The position numbers and the translations under genes were made by a program. A stretch of DNA of 64,000 nucleotides from Drosophila miranda (taxonomy: Eukaryota > Arthropoda > Insecta > Diptera > Drosophilidae). The notes beneath the pieces are model-generated. The model was not told the origin of the DNA. It did no database searches and saw only the letters and a list, made by a program, of their open reading frames with translations. The first letter of the stretch is position 1; each line of letters opens with the position of its first letter. The stretch spans positions 16,350,001 through 16,414,000 of the forward strand of contig NC_046676.1 of assembly GCF_003369915.1 (NCBI RefSeq), written 5' to 3'. Positions 58,336 to 64,000 of the stretch are shown here, one piece after another.

Positions 58336-59779
58336 CTATCTGGTTCTCTCAGGCGAGGGCGATACGAAATGTTTCTATTTTATTATTCTCCTTCGAAGTC
58401 AATACACTGTTCAAGGCGATGCTCCCACCTATTCAGCCCCTACAAATGGGTGCTTACAACGGGTATCTTCTTTTGAGGAATATACATATCTTCCGCTTCG
58501 ATCTAGAAAGAGATTCAGAGCGTAGTTCATGGAGGGAAACATTTCGGACCGCCCTCGTATGTACATATGTATGTATTACCCATCTTTCTCTGGCATTGGC
58601 ATAATCTGTCAGCAGCACTTAACCCACACATAACTCAGGAGAGAGGAGTGTCACGCGGGCAGCGCCGCAGACATTAATTTTCAATTTTCAGCTATTTTTA
58701 GGGCCCGCTCAGTCTCTGCTCTTCCGACACCTAGGTCACAGCTGTTGAACTTCCGCCTTGGCTTCCCTGCTAATTTCTGTTTAATTATAACAAAAATACT
58801 GGATATACAGAATGCGTAGAACAGAACTTGAGTTGTTTCGAAAGTTTTTCCGACTTTTCCACTCGAATCCTTGACTCTGACTCCAGGGCACATCCCACAG
58901 GACTCTCTGGACAGCTGTTCTCTGGGACATCTGTCAGGCGGGGGAGTAGTGGTGGGGGGATGCTATCCGATCTGATCTCCTTATATGCACACAAACGCTA
59001 AAGAACTATTCAAAACATGCTCCAGCGATTGTAAAATTGGAAAAAACTCCCCATTCGAGTGGAATTTGAGGGGAACTTCCTGTGGAGGGGGCACGGCATA
59101 TGCTTTCGATAAATCATAAATTTATATTCTTCAGCTCCAGTTCTTTGACACTACGTCCCTCCGTTCTCCAAAAACGAAACATCAAACGAACATTCGGTGG
59201 GGAGAGGCATGCGGCATGGGGCGTGGGGCATGGCATAGCAGCCGACTGTGAAATTCATAGATCAATTTGAAAATTTAACAACTGGCCATTAGCACTGTGG
59301 AGAACCATTTCTCATTTCCCCCATCGGAGGGAGGGCCATAAAATATGGAAAATGGAATTAAATCCGTATTTTTACAGTCCGGGGATTACGGTTTGTCAAA
59401 GCGCATGGAAAACAAGTAGAGAGGAAAACAACCCCTTGCAGGGGGATGAATGTAGACTAAAAAGTAAAGGAAAATGCAGTACAGTATTTGATCTGATTTG
59501 GGGGCCATTGTTCCTTCCACCGAGCCAAAACTGGGAGCTCGAGATCCAGCGCGATGTCCAGAATTGGGTCCATGAGCAGAGGGAGGGGACTCGCGAGGAA
59601 AAACGGCAACGGATCGCCTGCGGGGGACTACACGATGTGTGAAGGGCCGAGAAACGAGAACGCTTGTGTGTTTGTGATATGTGCATGTAAAAAGAGCGAT
59701 AGAGAGAGATGCAACAAGAGAGCACGACGAGTCAGTTGGCTTCGATCGATACAAAACCGATGTCGTTGGTCGACGCGGT

Positions 59780-59811
59780 GGGGAGGGGGGGGGGGGGGGG
59801 GGGGGGGGGCG
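59780..59811. repeat. G homopolymer (about 30 nt)
   Basis: A GGGGAGGGG start leads into an uninterrupted run of about 27 G. It is able to form G-quadruplexes and is prone to length error in assemblies. Confidence 0.9.
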
Positions 59812-60214
59812 GTCCAAGACGGTGTCGGCTTGCATGAGCTAGAATCCAAGACGAAGTCCAACGGCAGGCAGGCCGAGCCGAAGCTTCGACAAGAACGCGA
59901 CAGCTCGAGAGAGCGAGAGCGAAAGCGAAGGAAGGAAAGAAAGGCGCGAGATGAGATAAAGACAAGAGAGAACAGCCGCCTGGGCTGCTGCTGTGTGCGA
60001 GAATATAAATATACATATGTACAAAAGCAGGTACATATGCGGATGACCATGTGGTACGTTGGACAATAATAGCGATTTACCATACTGCTCCGTAATCAGT
60101 ATGGCTATAATCGATCAATTATTCAGGCCATTGCCTGCGCAACCAAACAATGTTTTTAATAGGTTTTTTGGTTATTAATTTAAACGGGTACCTGAATGGT
60201 TAGATATCCGATCG

Positions 60215-60948
60215 AAGGGCGTTTAGTGACAGTTCAACGATCACGATTCGTTACTAATGATTTTGCAACGGGTCAATTGATACCTCCCTGCGATCGGATG
60301 CATTCATTTTGGGAGCAACGCTTTACCCATGAGGTTCCCACTGATATCGGTGCTCCTGGTGGGGGCTCTAATGGCTGCTTTCGGGGACATCAGGACACGC
60401 CAAACGAACATTAAATGCGAAACGCGGGATCCATCGTATGCGAAGGCGCTTGTCTGCCGCCTGAAGGTGCTGGGGCGTGGCATTATCGGTGCCAATATCC
60501 ACGTGAAATTGCTCAAACTTCCAGTTCGGAAGATATCCATCAATTTCAGTGTCTTTCAAAAGCTCTCCGGCTACCATCCGTTCCTGTTCAACGTCACCGC
60601 GGACCTTTGCCACTACATGGAGCACCCGAATCCCCTCAACGTCTTCTACTACTTCTACGGGGCCCTGCGGCCCTTCATCAACGTGAACCACACTTGCCCC
60701 ATCAACGTGAGTGCCACGATTGCACTCTCCATGGGATTTTGTGACTCTCCTTTTGCTCTGGCTCCTTACAGCACGATATTATCCTGAAAGACTTTGTTCT
60801 GGATGATCAAATGTTCGCCAAAGTCCCTCTACCCAAGGGCAGCTACATGTTCGAGATCAAAATAATCAGCGAGGGTGTGTGGAGGGGGACCATTTACTCC
60901 TACATGGATATTAATGTGGATGATAAACCCCGTATTAAGTCGGGCTAA
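60215..60948. repeat. Right arm of inverted gene duplication
   Basis: Partner of 57602-58335. Homology starts near the shared word GCGTTTAGTGACAG and runs through promoter, exon 1, intron ends and exon 2. Confidence 0.8.
60329..60948 (+). CDS. DUF1091 (CheB-like) secreted protein, two exons
   Basis: Exons 60329-60706 and 60772-60948 with a 65-bp GT/AG intron in phase 0, giving 184 residues. The signal peptide is MRFPLISVLLVGALMAAFG. The same DUF1091 blocks as its mirror paralogue are visible: 'CRLKVLGRGIIGANIHVKL', 'LSGYHPFLFNVTADLCHYM', 'NPLNVFYYFYGALRPF', 'NHTCPIN', and in exon 2 'DDQMFAKVPLPKGSYMFEI'. Both frames are intact, so at least two members of the local family are likely functional, unlike the damaged copy at 37.5 kb. 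The pair is head-to-head with 2.1 kb between start codons. A role in gustatory or pheromone-related lipid recognition is inferred from the CheB relatives only. Confidence 0.87.
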
Positions 60949-60967
60949 GATTTGCTATGAGACTCTC

Positions 60968-60998
60968 GACTCTCTCTCTTTCTCTCTCTCTCTCTCTC
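60968..60998. repeat. (CT)n microsatellite
   Basis: A CT-rich tract of about 30 bp just downstream of the plus-strand DUF1091 stop codon, probably within its 3' UTR. Confidence 0.85.
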
Positions 60999-60999
60999 A

Positions 61000-63900
61000 G
61001 CTGGATGTTGCACCCACCCTCCATCTGTTGGGGGTGGAACAGGGACTAAGGGTTGAGGTTTGAGGGTTGCACCTTTCCCTGCTAAAAATAGAATAAAATC
61101 TCATTAAGATCAGTAACAAACTCAATAAAATCCATAAAATCCTTAGATTTGAGAGGGTGCGACACCCAGAGGTCAGGGACAACGACACTGATTAAACAGA
61201 GATATAGTAGGTCAGGAAACGATTGAGTTCTAGAAATATTAGTGGCACTCGAGTGGATTCTGAAAGGTGCAATCGATTAAGCGGTATTTGAGTATCATTT
61301 GAAATGTATCATGAAAATGTGCCACCCTGAGGTTTGCCCAGATATCCTTGGCTGGGAGAGACACCAGTAGCCGGCAAAAGAAACTTAAGGATGCAGATAC
61401 TCGTCTGTGGTCCTACTCGGTTCCACTTCTACTCCGAATTAATCGCAGTTCCTTCGATAAGTAATGCGCAAAAACTTTGAACAAAAGATACGAATTTATT
61501 TCCTGATGCCACATTCGCACACAAACCAGAAACCAAATGGAGAAAATTCGTTGCAAGGGGGTGAAAACTCTGCTGTTTTTCTTTGCTTTTCCAACTGCAA
61601 ATCGGTTTTTCCTACCCCCCGCTCGGACAGCCTCCCTGGGCTGACAGAACCGATGCGTAATAACACTGTCCAACAAAAGGTTCGAGTGTAAAGCAGCGGT
61701 GGGCGGGCGTTCTTTGTGCCGAGTTGTGCCCACGACATGTTTGTTGTTCTTGGACTGTTCTTGGGCATTCGAGACATTTATTAGATTAAAGTGAATAAAC
61801 GCTGAAAAAAGATGTTTGTTTCCCACAAAACATCGATGTATCTATCGAAAAGGACTATCGGAAGAGGATTCTAGTCGGTGGAGGAGGATGCCTCTGATGC
61901 GTGTGAGGCTGCACAGTGTACATTTCTTGTCCTCCCTCTGGCATGCCTGGGGGGGAGGGGGTGGTGGGTGGGTGCCTGGCTACATTTACAATTTCATAAT
62001 GCAAAAGTTGCGCAGAGCAACAAGCCGGCAACCGTTGTCGTAGCCAGGATGCCAAAGGACAAAGCAAAGGCAACGCCGGCAGCGGAAAAGCGACCAACTT
62101 AGCCCCAGCTTAGTGACTTTTCCCCGTCGGGCGGGAAGGGGTGGTGGAGGGGGGGAGCGTGGGAGACACTGTTAAGGAGCCCCAGCATGTGGCCAAAGTC
62201 ATTTGCCAGAACAAGTGAAAAATGCCGCTCAGAAACCAATGAACTTTGTGCGGGGAGGGCCCGGGGTCGGGGCGGAAGCGACAGGGCGGCCATTTTGTTA
62301 GACAACAGTGTCGGCCATTTTGCAAATAAGACGGAACGGGTGGGGAGGGGAAGAGACTGCCACATCATGTGTCAAATTAAAGCCCCAACGAAATGATGTA
62401 TGGCGAGGCAGAGGTAAATTTCCCAGGTGACCACGCCCCGTAAAACCCATTTGATTGCCGCAATTAAATGCGGGGGCTACGGATTTCCATTTCCAGTGCC
62501 AGTAGCGGTACCACACCCAGGACTCCGAATTCCCTATTGACTTGTGCCCTCGTCGTGGCGGTCATGCAAACTACTCGTTTGTATTCGCTTAAACTCGAAT
62601 GGTCTTTGGGGCTTGTGCTCGTACCCGTGTGGCGAATAAAATTGACCAGCAATCAACTCTTTTACGGCCCCGACTTGTTGCCGTAGAACCCACCAACCAT
62701 ACAGCTGTACCTTCAGGTGCAACCAAGATACATATCGATGCATATAGATACTCTCTTGAGTACGCTCTTCTGCTTCCTCGGAACCGCCTTCGATATCTGG
62801 AAAGTGGTATATCTTTTGAGCTTTCTGTTGAAATCTACAGAGACTCTGATTCCGCCTGGAATCAAGTCCAGCGCCATTATGATGGCTATCTTTTCGTCCT
62901 TCTACGAAGGTGATTACCTTCTTGGGCTGGATCTCTTGTGTCTTCAATCGCGCTGGAAGGCTGGAAGGATGGAGATATTGAAGGCTTCTAGCCCACAAAG
63001 AAGCCTATTGGGTCCTGAGGGACGTCGGCATAAATATCAGATCAGACATATAGATGTCTAAGAACTATAGATTGATGCAAATCCAAGGATGACTGACTGC
63101 AAACCGTCTTTGATGTGTTCTCAGAGAGCAGTCTTTCAGCCTAGGCAGGCTTGACTGTACAGCGCCTGCCTCCAGCCAAGTTAATGACCGATAGCCTGCC
63201 CGACTGCCTGGCGACACTCTGACCGGACAGTCGTCGTAGTTTCTGTGTCTGTGGCTGTATCTGTGTGTCTTTGTCGCTTTAATTAAAACATCACGTAGGA
63301 ACACACACACCGCACACCGCACGCCGCACACTCGCGTGCTGCTTCGCTCGTGAGGCATTGGGCGGCAAACTATGTAAAGGGGGTCTCTCTATATCTAGTC
63401 TCTGGTAAGCCGCTTAAGTTGCCCCTTCCACACATACGTTTAGGCTTCCCTTTGCCTTTGCCTTTGCCTTCCCCCTTCCGAATCGTGTGTCGCGTAATTA
63501 TGCTAAAGCCCTGCCCCGCCCCGCCCCCGCCTGCCTGCCCCGACAATCTTATCGCTGGGAGATCAGAGAGCCCCTCCGAAGGCCTGCAAATTGATTTATA
63601 ATTTCCATTTCCATTGGCAGCTGCTCTTTGACACAGTTTTGATACAGTTATCAGCAGCGGCTATCGTCGTCGCTTCGGGGTGGCGGCAGCAGGTACAGCT
63701 TTTGTACCGCCCCAAAATGTTGCATATCCATCAGTGTGTGTGTGTGGTACCCACATCATATCTTATCGGGCCTGTAATCGAACACTCTTTATCGATTTCC
63801 ATGTAACAAAATGAATGTTCAGTTAGTGGAGGGGGGAGTGGGAGGGAGGCCTGTTAACATAAAAGAAATTGAGGTTATGTTATGCACAAATCGAGGTTAT

Positions 63901-64000
63901 GCATGTGTACATATATATGTATGTGTTTGTGGACACTCGAGTACCCTGCATGAACCCTGCACTCGTTCCTTTTTGGACACTCTTCGAAATAACTTCCTTT
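61000..64000. other. Presumed intronic or intergenic sequence, no gene recognised
   Basis: No exon with domain features was found. GC-rich patches and short G- or C-runs (about 61950-61970, 62105-62160, 63510-63540) alternate with AT-rich stretches. Small open frames have no support. Confidence 0.45.

Noticed and set aside
1-64000. The mir-309~mir-6 microRNA cluster known from D. melanogaster 56E
   Set aside because: I looked for the mature sequences I remember for this cluster and did not find them in the window.

Overview
The window looks like nuclear DNA of a Drosophila species. It has short introns of about 57-65 bp with consensus splice sites, AATAAA poly(A) signals, long AT-rich spacers full of CA, CAA and GA microsatellites, Drosophila core-promoter motifs (Motif 1, Motif 6, DRE) and recognisable insect gene families. 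The series PACRG - TMX2 - tRNA-His - three divergent ionotropic receptor genes corresponds, from recalled knowledge, to D. melanogaster 2R region 56E (Muller element C). The species cannot be fixed from sequence alone; the obscura group is only an impression.

Layout. 1-9.3 kb is AT-rich, A-skewed, microsatellite-rich non-coding DNA, possibly a very long UTR of a + strand gene to the left. 9.3-12 kb is ordinary spacer. 12.05-13.02 kb is a 5'-truncated Jockey-type non-LTR retrotransposon on the minus strand, abutting a 39-bp satellite array (13.03-14.39 kb). 16-21.5 kb holds the Ir56 receptor cluster: Ir56d-like (+), Ir56c-like (-) and Ir56b (-). Ir56b has an in-frame TGA, the known 'pseudo-pseudogene' stop of this salt-taste receptor. 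tRNA-His(GTG) is at 23.4 kb and TMX2 (-) at 26-26.8 kb. Immediately upstream of TMX2 is a four-copy tandem array of a promoter cassette (Motif 1 + DRE). 27.15-29.7 kb is a nest of interspersed AT-rich repeats whose ends carry the same promoter motifs. A small three-exon gene (+, 31.87-32.38 kb) converges with five-exon PACRG (-, 32.68-34.92 kb). A damaged two-exon DUF1091 (CheB-like) gene lies at 37.5-38.1 kb.

42-43.15 kb is a second block of the interspersed repeat, inverted. It ends in a Motif 6/Motif 1 promoter about 0.67 kb upstream of an exon (43916-44000) that encodes only a signal peptide. This is the start of a large secreted or membrane protein gene whose other exons are not seen here, so 44-64 kb is probably its first intron. 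Two intact DUF1091 genes sit in that stretch (57.6-58.2 kb minus, 60.3-60.9 kb plus) as an inverted, head-to-head duplication that includes their promoters.

Functionally the window combines chemosensory genes (three divergent IRs and three lipid-recognition-like DUF1091 proteins) with an axonemal protein (PACRG), an ER-membrane thioredoxin-like protein (TMX2) and a tRNA. The most unusual aspects are the Ir56b stop codon, the amplified promoter array and the repeat family that disperses promoter motifs.
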